Made by a program: the position numbers and the translations under genes | Shown here: positions 1 to 9,892 of the stretch, piece after piece | How positions within the stretch are numbered: the stretch's first letter is position 1 | How the letters are laid out: each line of letters opens with the position of its first letter | Assembly: GCA_900095095.1 (NCBI GenBank) | Contig: FMBT01000544.1 | Location: forward strand, 1-57,892 | DNA length: 57,892 nt | Source: Fragilariopsis cylindrus CCMP1102 | Taxonomy: Eukaryota; Bacillariophyta; Bacillariophyceae; Bacillariales; Bacillariaceae | Direction: 5' to 3' | The notes under the pieces: generated by a model | Told to the model about the DNA's origin: nothing | Databases searched by the model: none | The model's input: only the letters and a program-made list of their open reading frames with translations

Positions 1-2424
1 TACTATGTATAATTTAACATCTTACTAGGTGTTGATGATGCATGAGATTCCCAACACTTTTGTAAAGAATTATAGGCCGTGCTTTTGGCATTTAAATTAG
101 TAGCAATATCTCCATATTGATTCCTCCATTCGATAATTGATTTGGATCTATGTGCACACTCCTTGTACCATATATGATCCTGTGAAATTCCTTTTCCAAT
201 TTTAAAACCCGATGCTTGAAAACGACATTTTAAGAGGTTTCATTTTGATTTGTATTTATACGTACTGAATTGTAATGAGTTCGGAGGGCATCAGTTAACT
301 TTGCCACTTGAAGTCCAAAATAGCAATCGTGATTACTTTTCATCCGCTCCGTATTTAATGTAGCACATGCAATGTTGAATATCGCAGCGTTATGTGGTGT
401 TTTTTCAAATGCTTTGATTACACTGATAATACCCTCAAAGTTTAGTTCCTGCTTAATTGCACAGTCCTTTATCATATCCGCCACACCATAAGTATAATTT
501 AATGGATTCATACTGCATTTAGAAGACAAAATACTCGGTGCATCCGATAGCCCTTTTACATTATTTTGTAATACCATTGTATTGGTTTGTAAATAGCGTC
601 CTGCAGTATTAAACTTGTTTACTCCATTAAATATCAATTTTTGTAACGGGGCAACCACTTTAACTCGGGCCAAGGTATCATCGATTGACTTCCGTGAATA
701 CGCAATGACTGTGTATCTCTTCCCACCAATTACTTTAGAAATAGATATAACTGGAGTCATATTTTCTGTTTGACCATTCAATTTATCAACATGGAAGGTA
801 ACACCTGATTCGATGTCAGTTACAGCAATGCTGATTGCTTCCACGAGATTCCATTCATAAATCGCTCTGGCAAATCTATGTCGCTCTGAGTTGTCATAAG
901 ATTTATAAATATTCTTTATCCAGTTTGGCAATTTATTATCCATTTCTCCCAACGACCACAATTTTTCAACTATTTTTGTCACATCATGAAATAATTGTTC
1001 TGTATCATCTTCTGCATTATTAGTTTTATGAATGCTGGGTGTCGCCACAGGCAAATCTTTAAGAAATGGACGTTCTTCCTTATAGTTAGTTGATTCACCT
1101 CCCGTGTAACCCAGATTTGCTTTTTCACGTTGTCGTGTTTTTTTTCCAACTTTTTTTCCAGCCTGTGTCTTATTCACTGCTTTGATAAAATTTGTAAAGT
1201 TTTCAAAATTAATTTTTGTAATAACGGATCTAACACCTGTTCATTATTGAAAACACAAAGAAAATCATTGCATTTAGTTTGTTCTTGCGAATACACTTCC
1301 ACATTCATCTTGTTCCTCCTATCCCAACTAATTCCGTCCAATTCATCTTTTAACTCTAACCAAGTTATCGAACCATGTAATTTAGATGCATCCTTCACCA
1401 CATACATATGTGATGATTCTGAAGTTGGAGGACAAACAATATGTATTGTTATAACTTTTGTTTTGTCCGATGATATCACTGGATTCGTTTCGTCTTTTTT
1501 GAAATAAGGATCTGATCGAAACACCAGAATGTGATTTTGGATATTATTATTATCCAACATTGGCAAATTATCTATGTTCCCCAAAAAACTATGCAATGTA
1601 TTCCCATTGAATTGTGATGGAAGTTTACTTGTATTAGAAGATGTCATTGGTAACCTAGTTCTATTCCTATCTGTCGCCGTCGTTGTTGGTTTCAATGTTG
1701 GTTCCGATGTTGGTTCCGAAGTAGGTTCCGATATTGGTTCTGATATTGGTTCCGATGTTGGTTCCGATATTGGTTCTGATATTGGTTTCAATGTTGGTTT
1801 CAATGTTGGTTTCAATGTTGGTTTCAATGTTGGTTCCGATGTTGGTTCTGATATTGGTTCCGATGTTGGTTTCAATGTTGGTTTCAATGTTGGTTCCGAT
1901 GTTGGTTTCAATGTTGGTTCCGATGTTGGTCCACCGTTCGTCTTCTTTTCAACATCATCAGCATCAGCATCAGAACCGCACACCGAATAGATGGTAGAGG
2001 AAGATTGCTTTGTATTCCTATCCGGTGTCATCATCCTGTCATCTTTGTCATGTATATTAACTGTTACCGATTCAGAATCAGATTCATCGGTCAAATCAAT
2101 GGTAAAGGGAGATGGTGTTTCCTTGGCTTTATTATTATTATTAAGACTTCTGACTGAATGGTGGTCGATTGATTTTAGTTTGCAATCTTTGTTGTTGGTT
2201 TTTTCCTCCATTATATCGTTCTTTGGTACAGCTGGACAAATTGAATCTAAACCACCAATGTTTCCACTCATTTCACCCATAAAGTTTATGTTAATACTAT
2301 TATTAATATTATTATAAATGTTCATTCCGTTGTTGGATCTTGGCCTAGTCAAACCTCTTGGATCACTCCATACTCTAGATCGCTTTGTTGGTCGACCCCC
2401 TTGTCTCTGATACCGATGATACAT
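1..2424 (-). CDS. Novel protein with SUMO-interaction-like motif and (S/L)(E/K)P(T/I) repeats, 3'-partial
   Basis: I do not recognise the family. Two reading frames that appear to overlap are joined by introns I can place: exon 1 2424-1237, exon 2 1162-266, exon 3 179 to the window edge. Intron 1 (1163-1236, 74 nt) is CAG|GTGTTAG...ACACAG|G and intron 2 (180-265, 86 nt) is GTACGT...TTTCACAG. Both are phase 0, and removing them gives one continuous frame. The second ORF has no ATG of its own (it would start at GTG), which supports splicing. The N-terminus is basic. Near residue 95 a run IDLTDESDSE resembles a SUMO-interacting motif (hydrophobic core then acidic/Ser). A low-complexity tract follows, then about 430 residues of ordinary globular, helix-rich sequence. 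The protein continues past the left edge. A nuclear, SUMO-linked role is inference only. Confidence 0.7.
1687..1932. repeat. 12-bp coding minisatellite
   Basis: About 20 tandem 12-bp units alternate between two variants on the plus strand, GGTTCCGATRTT and GGTTTCAATGTT. On the minus strand they encode SEP(T/I) and LKPT tetrapeptides in the gene above. Because the period is a multiple of three, copy number can change without breaking the frame. The mixed order of the two variants suggests unequal exchange. Confidence 0.9.
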
Positions 2425-3498
2425 CGTAATTTTCTAATAATAGACAAGGAAATATTGTTGTTAGTTTTATTGTGGAAGGATTGAATTTATCATCAGCAAA
2501 AATTATTTACAATTCGAGTTATTAGGGTTGAAATATTAGTTAGCAATAACTTTTCACAATTCGAGTAAAAAGTTTCATTGTAAACAGCCATACCCCCTCC
2601 AAACAAATCAAACGAGCAAAGCAGTATTCATGGATCCAAGTTCAAAGTTTGCATTAAGATAAAATATTAATTTGATTATATAACTTACATTTTATATTAT
2701 TTTTTATTATCGGTGTATTTTATTTTAATGTAATATGTATGATGTAGTGACAAGAATATGTTACTATTATTCTTATTATTATGTATTTTATGAGAATGAT
2801 GTGAATAGAAATTGGTAGGTGTGGATTTTTTATTTTACACAATAAACTGGCGTATAATCAATACCACAATAGACCTGTAGAATAGTGCGTCCAATGAACT
2901 TTGGACCAACGCATGTACTATCATTTTGGTTGAATCTGAAAACTTATTCGCTTGATTGACACAAAATTAGCGATTCAACTGATGAACTCGGACAATAGTG
3001 TTGTTTATTTGATTGATTAAGTGATAGTACGTCCAATATTTGCTGACCAACGCATGTAATATCATTTTTTTCGGATGATCAGCGATCGATACTATATAGT
3101 ATCAAACGATGTTGAAATAATAACAATCATTAAAGAAGTACACACACTATAACAGAAATACAAATACAAACGTAGTCTCATTTTTATGGAGAAAACGGAC
3201 AAACTATCGTTTATATCCGATAATCAGCGATCAATTTCTCTCAAAGATTGTAAAATACAAATACAAACGTAGTCTCATTTTTGAAAAAAAAAACGAACGA
3301 ACTATCAATTATATCGGATGATCAGCGATCAATTACTCTCAAACATTGTTTGAACAACTCGCTAAATAAAGCAATACACACACAGTATCATAGTATCTCA
3401 GTAACAGAAACACAGAAACAAATAACATATCAAATAACACACAATAGTCTGAACATAAAAAAAAGGAAAGCTTCTAAAAAACACAGTGATACCCCCCG
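2425..3498. repeat. Intergenic region with decayed ~95-bp tandem repeat
   Basis: No convincing gene. Two adjacent copies of a roughly 95-bp unit lie at 3156-3251 and 3252-3349; both hold CAAATACAAACGTAGTCTCA and, near their end, AATCAGCGATCAAT or a close variant. A partial third copy (GATGATCAGCGATC) lies near 3070-3087. A second repeated block, GTCCAATR...GACCAACGCATGTA, occurs near 2889-2920 and 3031-3058. This looks like an old local satellite. The 3' part is probably the 5' UTR of the chromodomain gene. Confidence 0.65.
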
Positions 3499-3787
3499 GT
3501 AAGTTTCTCTTTTGATTTCTCTTGCATGCATGTACGAGTGTGGTCGATGTTTTGTTATGAACGATATGTTGAATATGAATAATGTTGTATTGTACTATTG
3601 TACTGAATTGTTTTTGGGTTATTGTTAATGTTTTGTTCTGAAATGAAAGGTCGGTGTTTGTTCGCATGGCGGTCCATCGTTTGTCGTAGATAGTCTGGTT
3701 TCGGACCCTGACCTTATCCGAAGTCTATCTCATTTTTCCATCCTTCTCATACTTCTTCTTTTAACTTCTTATTCTTTGATTCAACAG
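3499..3787 (+). other. Probable 5'-UTR intron of the chromodomain gene
   Basis: A strong donor CCCCG|GTAAGTTTC and an acceptor TTGATTCAACAG| bracket 289 nt just upstream of the chromodomain ATG. The frame upstream of the donor is open and would splice in phase with the ATG at 3825, but it holds no ATG, so I take this as a leader intron. A non-ATG N-terminal extension cannot be excluded. Confidence 0.55.
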
Positions 3788-3824
3788 TACGTCCTTATCA
3801 CACATCGCACACGTCACATACACC

Positions 3825-4169
3825 ATGAAATTTAATATCAATGATATCATCCACGTCCTAAAAAGCGAAGGTGTTGTACATGAAGAGGATATTATTACAG
3901 GTGCACCTCGTATTAAAAAGAAAGTGTCGTATATTGAAATCGATGAAGACCACGATGATGATGATATAGTATATTATACTGTGGAACGAATTTGTCGTCG
4001 TCAAGTAGTTAACAGGAAGGTGATGTATTTAATCAAATGGGAAGGATACGACGAATCAGAAAATACATGGGAATTTTATAGTGAGTTGAAAGAAGACAAA
4101 CTAGTAGTACGTCTTACTCGTGAATGGCACCGTATGGTCAAAACAAAGCCAATAAAAAAGGAAAACTAA
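3825..4169 (+). CDS. Small chromodomain (HP1-like) protein
   Basis: The 114-residue product is almost entirely one chromodomain, at about residues 50-105. The core reads YYTVERICRRQVVNRKVMYL then IKWEGYDESENTWE, matching the HP1/Polycomb pattern (V-E-x-I ... YL-I-K-W-x-G-Y ... N-T-W-E). The three aromatic cage positions that bind methylated lysine in HP1 are present as Tyr (before TVER), Trp (IKW) and Tyr (EGY). An acidic stretch precedes the domain; a basic helix and KPIKKEN follow. There is no chromoshadow domain. The expected role is binding methylated histone H3, probably at heterochromatin. The start is the first in-frame ATG after a leader intron. The frame stays open past the stop (next entry), so the full protein may be longer. 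Confidence 0.88.
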   Translation: MKFNINDIIHVLKSEGVVHEEDIITGAPRIKKKVSYIEIDEDHDDDDIVYYTVERICRRQVVNRKVMYLIKWEGYDESENTWEFYSELKEDKLVVRLTREWHRMVKTKPIKKEN

Positions 4170-4244
4170 GATGCTTCCATTGACAATGAAGATGACGATG
4201 ACGATGACGAAGATGAGGTCCCATTCGAAGTAGGAGATGATTGA
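4170..4244 (+). other. In-frame acidic tail after the chromodomain stop codon
   Basis: Directly after the TAA at 4167-4169 the same frame continues for 24 codons to a TGA at 4242-4244. It encodes DASIDN, then an uninterrupted Asp/Glu run, then VPFEVGDD. The composition is typical of a chromatin-protein acidic tail and unlike random AT-rich UTR. Explanations are TAA readthrough, a recent nonsense mutation, a base error in the assembly, or chance. I found no GT-AG intron that removes the stop in frame. Confidence 0.5.
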
Positions 4245-4383
4245 TTTATGTAAAGAATGACAAGGAACAAATTACTAATAATAAGATAGTATAGTAAATT
4301 AAAGTAAATAAGTTTTAAAAGAAAGGTGTTTCTCTCATATCATTTTTGTAATTAGAAATAGTCTACGATATGATGATTTTGCT

Positions 4384-4668
4384 TTGCTTGTGAATGAAAA
4401 TGACTTCCTGGAAGACCCTGTTCAAACATTAGACAACGCCATCCAATCCTTGTCACCTTCTAAATTACAGCACAAGATAGAAGGATTGCGATTGATGCAG
4501 CGGATCTTAGCTGCTGATCAGCCTAATTCTTTGTTTGTGCCAGCTCTTGCCAAAGAAATTGTGCAGACAATGAGTGAACCAAAAATAGAAAAACAAAAAT
4601 GGCAACAGGATAAACTAGTGAAACGAAGGGGAAAGCAGGTGATCTTTGCAAAAAGGAGGGTACAATAA
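4384..4668 (+). CDS. Unrecognised small ORF, possibly an exon of a larger gene
   Basis: An open frame encodes about 94 residues, from VNENDFLEDPVQTLDNAIQS to KRRVQ. It has a helical, charged composition and a Lys/Arg-rich end (KLVKRRGKQVIFAKRR). It lacks an early ATG. The frame is open upstream to about 4342, next to a possible acceptor TTTTTGTAATTAG|A at 4353. This suggests the terminal exon of a gene whose upstream exon may lie in or before the chromodomain gene, but I could not find a donor of matching phase. No family recognised. Confidence 0.35.
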   Translation: MLVNENDFLEDPVQTLDNAIQSLSPSKLQHKIEGLRLMQRILAADQPNSLFVPALAKEIVQTMSEPKIEKQKWQQDKLVKRRGKQVIFAKRRVQ

Positions 4669-5964
4669 CACATTCATAGAATGTATACACGTACATGTGC
4701 CTTTTTCCCCAATTTTCATGGTCGTTCATTCTGGGAATAATAATATATTATATATATTTAAAAGAACATAACATAACAAACATCAAGTTGGAGATCGAAA
4801 GCCACCCATACCCTACCGCCTTCGCTTTTAATGATATCATGTGCATTTGATGGATGCTACCTATATACTCGTCTTTTGCGTTTTCTGTAAAACTTAATCA
4901 ATAGAGGAATATAAAAAGTCTACATGCATATATAATAGGTATATCACTGACATAATGTGCCTTTTGCTTCTATTATAACAATTATATATTAATCGAATAT
5001 TATTTGCGTTTATTTCTTATATTCATATTGTGTATTGTATTAGGTGTAGTCATATCATCTACTACTACTCCCACTATAGTACCTTCCGAATGACTATAAT
5101 ATTGTAGACAGCTGTACACTAAGGTGTTAATTATCGCAACTTGATCACACATGTTTCTAACGACCAATATAAATTTCACATAGCTATATTTGCTACTGCC
5201 GTCGCCTTCCACACATTTTTGGGAAATGGAAAAGACATCATAATAATATATATATATATATATATATATTTACTATACGTACAAAAGTCCTACATATCCA
5301 AATACTATTTTCGTACGTATACATAATTGATTTGTACTTATACACAAGGCAGAAGAATGTCAGTGGAACGGGTACCAGAATATATGCTCCGTAGACCCAA
5401 ACCAATGTAATTGCACACCATTGACGCGTACGTCCCACCTGATAGTAATCAAGATGACGGATTGTACCAATTTATGGACAATTACGACGAATGCGACAAA
5501 TCGACAAACACATTTAGTGCCAATGATATGGAAAGTTCCCATACATTCACGGAGTCATACAAATAATGATTCTACAAATAAGTCTATCAAGTTGGATTTT
5601 GAGATTGACAGAATCAATCTGTTGAAGAAACTTTACAAACCACCAAACATCAACCCATTTACATAATATGTTATATATTACATATTACTTGACTAATGTT
5701 ACTACTAGTACCTGATGGATTGATTCTTCTGATTGATTCTGATACAAACAAACATACACTACACTACCGTAGTATCATTTTTAGTGTTTGGTAGCGTGAA
5801 ACAAACATTCTTCGCTCACATCATCGTCCATTTGAAAACCGCATACATTCTCTTGGTAATGGTATTAATAATGTGTTACTTTTGTTTTGGCAATAAATAA
5901 GATGGCGCTTGCAAACGTGAAGCAAACCTGCCAGATTTTGCAATACGTTAAAACGATACTGAAT

Positions 5965-5975
5965 ACGTCACGTCA
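5965..5975. promoter_or_regulatory. Two overlapping ACGTCA (CRE/CCRE2-like) sites
   Basis: The sequence TACGTCACGTCAT holds ACGTCA at 5965-5970 and again at 5970-5975, about 205 nt upstream of the dehydrogenase ATG. ACGTCA/TGACGT are bZIP-type half sites; in Phaeodactylum the CO2-cAMP-responsive elements have this core. Function here is inference from position. Confidence 0.4.
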
Positions 5976-5988
5976 TCACGCAAAAAAA

Positions 5989-6021
5989 AGATGTTCGCCG
6001 TAATCAGTACGGCGAACATCT
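5989..6021. promoter_or_regulatory. Perfect 14-bp hairpin upstream of the dehydrogenase gene
   Basis: AGATGTTCGCCGTA (5989-6002) and its exact reverse complement TACGGCGAACATCT (6008-6021) flank a 5-nt loop ATCAG. The stem is GC-richer than its surroundings. It sits between the ACGTCA pair and a TATA-like box, about 160 nt upstream of the ATG. It could be a cruciform, a dimeric binding site, or the end of an upstream transcript. Confidence 0.75.
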
Positions 6022-6057
6022 CATGAACATGAAAAAACATCACGATCTTTAATAAGA

Positions 6058-6063
6058 TATAAA
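6058..6063 (+). promoter_or_regulatory. TATA-like box of the dehydrogenase gene
   Basis: TATAAA lies about 120 nt upstream of the ATG at 6180, directly downstream of the hairpin. The purine-rich leader (GAGAAAGAGAAAGAAAGAG) follows. The call rests on position and match only. Confidence 0.4.
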
Positions 6064-6179
6064 CTACACAATTCACAACATCACACATAGTACAGCGCAG
6101 TTATTAAAAAGCGAGACAGAAAGAGCAGAGAGAAAGAGAAAGAAAGAGTGCAGAGTTGTGATAGAAACATACTGTAGGA

Positions 6180-8445
6180 ATGATACCACGAATTCGGATG
6201 AAGATGAACTCAAATTTAATTGCGCTGTCTACTAGCAGTCTGCTAGTATCGTCTGTCAGATGTTTTTCCGTGTCTATCCCAACTGCTACTACTAGCGATG
6301 CGTTGTCGACAATGTTGAAAGATCCTACTTTGACTGAATGGCCAGATGATGGATCATCGCCATCGTCGGCAACATTTCCAGTATTCGATCCTGCTTCTCC
6401 TACATCGATTCTTGCTCAAGTTTCTAGTCGTGATGCTAAGGCCGCTATAGAAAAGTGTCATGATGCACTACCTGCTTGGAGAGATCAAACAACAGCAATG
6501 CATCGATCATCTCTTCTATCCGAATGGAGTAAATTAATTCAAAGTAATTCAGAAGATCTTGCTACTATTATGACATTGGAATCTGGAAAAGCTTTATCAG
6601 AATCTCGTGGGGAAGTATCATATGCAAAATCCTTCCTTGATTATTATGCTGCTGAGGCAATCCGACCAACAGGAGCCGGGGGTGGATTCATGGTGCCTTG
6701 TCCGTTTCCTGGTGCTGATGGTAGTCCAAAGGGACATGTTATGGCAGTACAACAAGCTGTGGGAGTTTCGGCTATGATTGCACCATGGAATTTCCCCCTT
6801 GCGATGATCACACGGAAAGTTGGACCTTGCCTTGCTGCAGGATGTTGTGCCGTTGCTAAACCATCTGAATTAACACCATTAAGTGCGATCGCTTTAAAGA
6901 ATCTAGCAGATCGGGCTGGAATTCCCGATGGTGTTTTTGAATTGGTGTAAGTTGTTCTATCTTATTCTGTCATATATATAATTATTGTATGTACGACATT
7001 TGTCGTGTTTTTGGTGATTGCTTCATTGTGGAATGGTTACTGTAAAATTTCTTGTCAAGTGAGCCACATATAACAGTGCAAACGATTTTGTGTACGAATA
7101 TTTGTGAAGCATGCATCATTCGATCCATTCATTCTGACGAACACTTCGTCAAGTTAAAGGAAGGAAGACTGTAAGGGCAGTAGAGTTCATGCGGGGGACG
7201 GGACCGCGACGTAGATCGAATGAATCAAAGCATCTTGAATGAATCGCGCTATGTATTTGGGCGAAGCAAAGTGTTTGTCGACGCAAGAACACCACGCTAC
7301 TTGAAACAAGGTCGGATGGTCGGATTCCGACGGATGACACGACGCGAGAAATAATTCATCATTCCCGCACCAAGTCTCATCACAATCTACTGAAGACTTC
7401 GCCATCGTCGAAAACGATTTGCTGATATAGCACGCATCACACACCCCCATTCGCATTGGACAAATGTCCTGCCTGCTTTGCTTGTAAATACGGTAGCTTA
7501 TTAGTCACGTATATTCGGTCCAACCCTTCTTACTGAATCTCTCTCTCTCTCTCTTTCTCGTACACATACACATACACGCATACACACAGCACGGCTAGCA
7601 CAGAATCTACACCACAGGTCGGTACCGAATTTTGTACGAACCCTCTAGTTAAAAAGGTGAGCTTCACAGGATCTACAAGAGTTGGAAAAATCCTGATGCA
7701 ACAGGCTAGTGGAACAGTCAAGAAAGTATCAATGGAACTTGGTGGAAATGCCTGCTTTGTTGTATTTGAGGATGCCGATATTGACAATGCTGTGAACGCT
7801 GCAGTATCATCCAAATTTCGTAATGCTGGTCAAACCTGTGTGTGTTCGGATCGATTTTTAATTCACGCTTCAGTCCATGATGAATTTGTTTCAAAGCTCG
7901 CGGAAAAAGTTAAAAACATGAAGGTTGGACCAGGTATGGATCCTGACACTCAAATGGGTCCAATGATTAATGTAGCTGCCGTTCAATCGGTCACCGAAAA
8001 GGTTAAATCAGCAGTGGCGGATGGTGCTACGTTATATGAGCAGGGAAGTCTACCCGAGGATGGAACACTACTTGGTCCAAATTCACATTTTTATCCACCA
8101 ACAGTTTTGACTAATGTTTCTTTGGATAGCGATATTTGGAAGACAGAAACCTTTGGCCCCGTTGCAGCCATCGTGAGTTTTGAGACAGATGAAGAAGCCT
8201 TGCAGATTGCAAATAATGTAGACGTTGGATTAGCTTCTTATTTTTGTACTAAAGACCTATCGAGAGCCTTTTCATTTGCGCACAAGTTGGAAGTGGGTAT
8301 GGTGGGTGTCAATGAAGGAATCATTAGCTCAACGGTTGCACCGTTTGGAGGCGTAAAAGAGAGTGGTATCGGGACTGAAGGTAGCCCTCTAGGAATCAAA
8401 GAATACCTTGAGACGAAATATATATTCATGAAGACTGCACAGTAG
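6180..8445 (+). CDS. Succinate-semialdehyde dehydrogenase, mitochondrial-type (aldehyde dehydrogenase family 5)
   Basis: Oxidises succinate semialdehyde to succinate with NAD(P)+, the last step of the GABA shunt. Exon 1 is 6180-6946 and exon 2 7599-8445. The intron 6947-7598 has donor GGT|GTAAGTTG and acceptor CGGCTAG|C, phase 2, and joins GVFELV to TESTPQVGTEFC so that the NAD-fold SFTGSTRVGK follows at the usual spacing. The product is 537 aa. An N-terminal leader of about 30 Ser/Leu/Arg-rich residues suggests mitochondrial import. Visible motifs: PWNFPL, AAGCCAVAKPSELTPLSA, catalytic-base region MELGGNACFV, and the nucleophile in NAGQTCVCSDR, whose second Cys is typical of this subfamily (redox-sensitive pair in the human enzyme). 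The C-terminal motifs TFGPVAAIVSF and GVKESGIGTEG are intact. Annotation to subfamily is by motif; a related semialdehyde dehydrogenase is less likely. Confidence 0.92.
6947..7598 (+). other. Unusually long intron of the dehydrogenase gene
   Basis: At 652 nt it is more than twice any other intron in the window. Its first ~150 nt are AT-rich like the other introns, but 7130-7460 is visibly GC-richer and more complex, with a short palindrome GACGAACACTTCGTC at 7137-7151 and octamers CATTCGAT/ATCGAATG in inverted orientation. A CT-rich run and a (CA)n-like tract precede the acceptor. A minus-strand ORF of 89 codons lies inside but resembles nothing. An old insertion or an intron-hosted RNA are possible. 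Confidence 0.6.
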
Positions 8446-8841
8446 GAGGAACTTCGAGTAATCGGGATCAAATATTTTCACTACGGATGCATAACTGGAA
8501 CATAAAGTTTATTCGACCTATCATTTTAAGATAAATATTAATTCGTAGACTTTAGCTCATATCACACTCCAACTATACAGCATTGTCAATTGATGTATGT
8601 TCAAATGTATATACGAAAATTTCAAAAACCACCTACAGTAGTTTGATTGGGGGGGGAGGGAAATCTAAGTAAATTTTGTTCATTTTTATTTTCTTCGAAC
8701 ACAATTATCAACAAACCAGAAAACACAACAAAAATAAACAGTAGCAACCTAGACTATCCCACTGTTTAGACTACGAAGGCAGAGCAAAACCACCAGCACC
8801 GTCAGCGTTGTATGTATTGATAGTGAAATAGACACGACAGG

Positions 8842-9334
8842 ATGGGTCCTAAACGCAAGGCCGAAAGGAAAGTAACAGCAGCATCCAGCAAAAGTAGTAC
8901 TAGCAAAGCATCAGCAGGTACAGGTGTTGGTAACGATTCTTTACCGGCCTCGGCTGGTTACTTAATATCGTGTGATGTTCCTACGAAACAATTTATTCAG
9001 CATATGAATGACATTAGAACACAAGATAAGAAATTTATTTTAGAAGATTTAGATGCTGAACATTTATTAATCAAGGCAAAGGCTCGACCAGAGATTGAAG
9101 CTAAGGTCGAACGTTGGATGGACGATGTAAGTGCAATAAAAATCAAAGATGATTGTTATACCCTTTATACTGACTACTATACATAGAGTGTATTCTTGCT
9201 CTGATGTTATTATTACACTTCTTCGAATTCAAAAATTTTACTCACAATTTATACTACGCTTTTTTAAAATTTTATGATTACAGAACGTATTCTCTGCTAT
9301 TGAACGTGTTGGGGAGAATCTTGATATGTCATGA
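8842..9334 (+). CDS. TFB5: TFIIH subunit TFB5 (GTF2H5/TTDA)
   Basis: TFB5 is the smallest subunit of TFIIH; it binds and stabilises p52/Tfb2 and is needed for nucleotide excision repair. Exon 1 is 8842-9126 and exon 2 9284-9334. The 157-nt intron runs GAT|GTAAGTG...TTATGATTACAG|A, phase 0. The 111-residue product has a Lys/Ser-rich N-terminal tail of about 38 residues not usual in the family. The TFB5 core follows: GYLISCDVPTKQFIQHMN, KKFILEDLDAEHLLIKA, VERWMDD, and across the splice NVFSAIERVGENLDMS. This matches the family pattern (G-x-L-I-x-C-D-P-x-x-K-Q-F, K-K-F-I-x-x-D-L-D-x-x-H). Without the intron the ORF would end in an unrelated TDYYT tail, so the short second exon is needed to complete the domain. 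Confidence 0.93.
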
Positions 9335-9892
9335 ACCGTTTTTTACCGCATGGTCGATTTCATACTACGGTTGACTTTATAATACTAATGAGATCATAAC
9401 ACAACCAAAAAAATATCTTGTTCTGAGCAGGGGCATCGACGACACTAAATAGCAACAGTATGTCATGTAGCCTTCAATGATAATTCGTCGATGCGATACG
9501 GTGATACGGTTTTGGTATGACGTTTACATTATTTTGCATCCTCTGCTTTTTCCTTTATCCTATACCCATATCAGTGTGCAAACATTACGTTATTAAATTA
9601 CTATATGATGATGGTAGTCATCGTGTTGATCCATCCTATTTTGCTACAAGAAAACTAATAATTACAATTACAGTAAAACTAATAGAAGTAGTTAAAATAT
9701 AGAAACATAAAATTTATTTTACTGTAAAAGCGTCATCGTTACAAAAATACGTACATATACTGTATATCAATACTGGAAACAAACATAAAAATAACACGAG
9801 ATGATACAACATTAATTATACAATAATAAGGAAGAAGTCTTCTTCAATAGCGATTCTTTTTCTTTCGATCGATACGTTTCATTCATTCAGAT
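9335..9892. other. Intergenic spacer, convergent 3' ends
   Basis: Lies between the 3' ends of TFB5 (+) and the CTL gene (-). AT-rich; one 61-codon plus-strand ORF (9517-9702) has no family signal and looks random. Nothing else seen. Confidence 0.6.

Larger units (their letters stand above)
4669..6179. other. Intergenic region with one weak ORF (5336-5666)
   Basis: Mostly AT-rich with a (TA)n tract at 5249-5270. On the plus strand the frame 5336-5666 is open and reads like part of a secreted protein: EECQWNGYQNICSVDPNQCN, then further Cys, ending NINPFT before TAA. It follows a possible acceptor TATACACAAG|. No convincing upstream exon or start was found, and minus-strand ORFs overlap it, so it is left unassigned. 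Promoter elements of the downstream dehydrogenase occupy 5965-6063 (separate entries). Confidence 0.35.

Noticed and set aside
1190..1236. Frameshift between the two ORFs of the first gene
   Set aside because: A 74-nt GT-AG intron with matching phase explains the frame change, as does a second one at 180-265.
1574..1997. Plus-strand Gly/Ser/Val and Met/Leu/Val repeat ORFs
   Set aside because: Antisense frames of the 12-bp coding minisatellite; the minus-strand gene explains them.
7187..7456. 89-codon minus-strand ORF in the dehydrogenase intron
   Set aside because: Starts well but resembles nothing and lies wholly inside an intron; kept only as part of the odd-intron finding.
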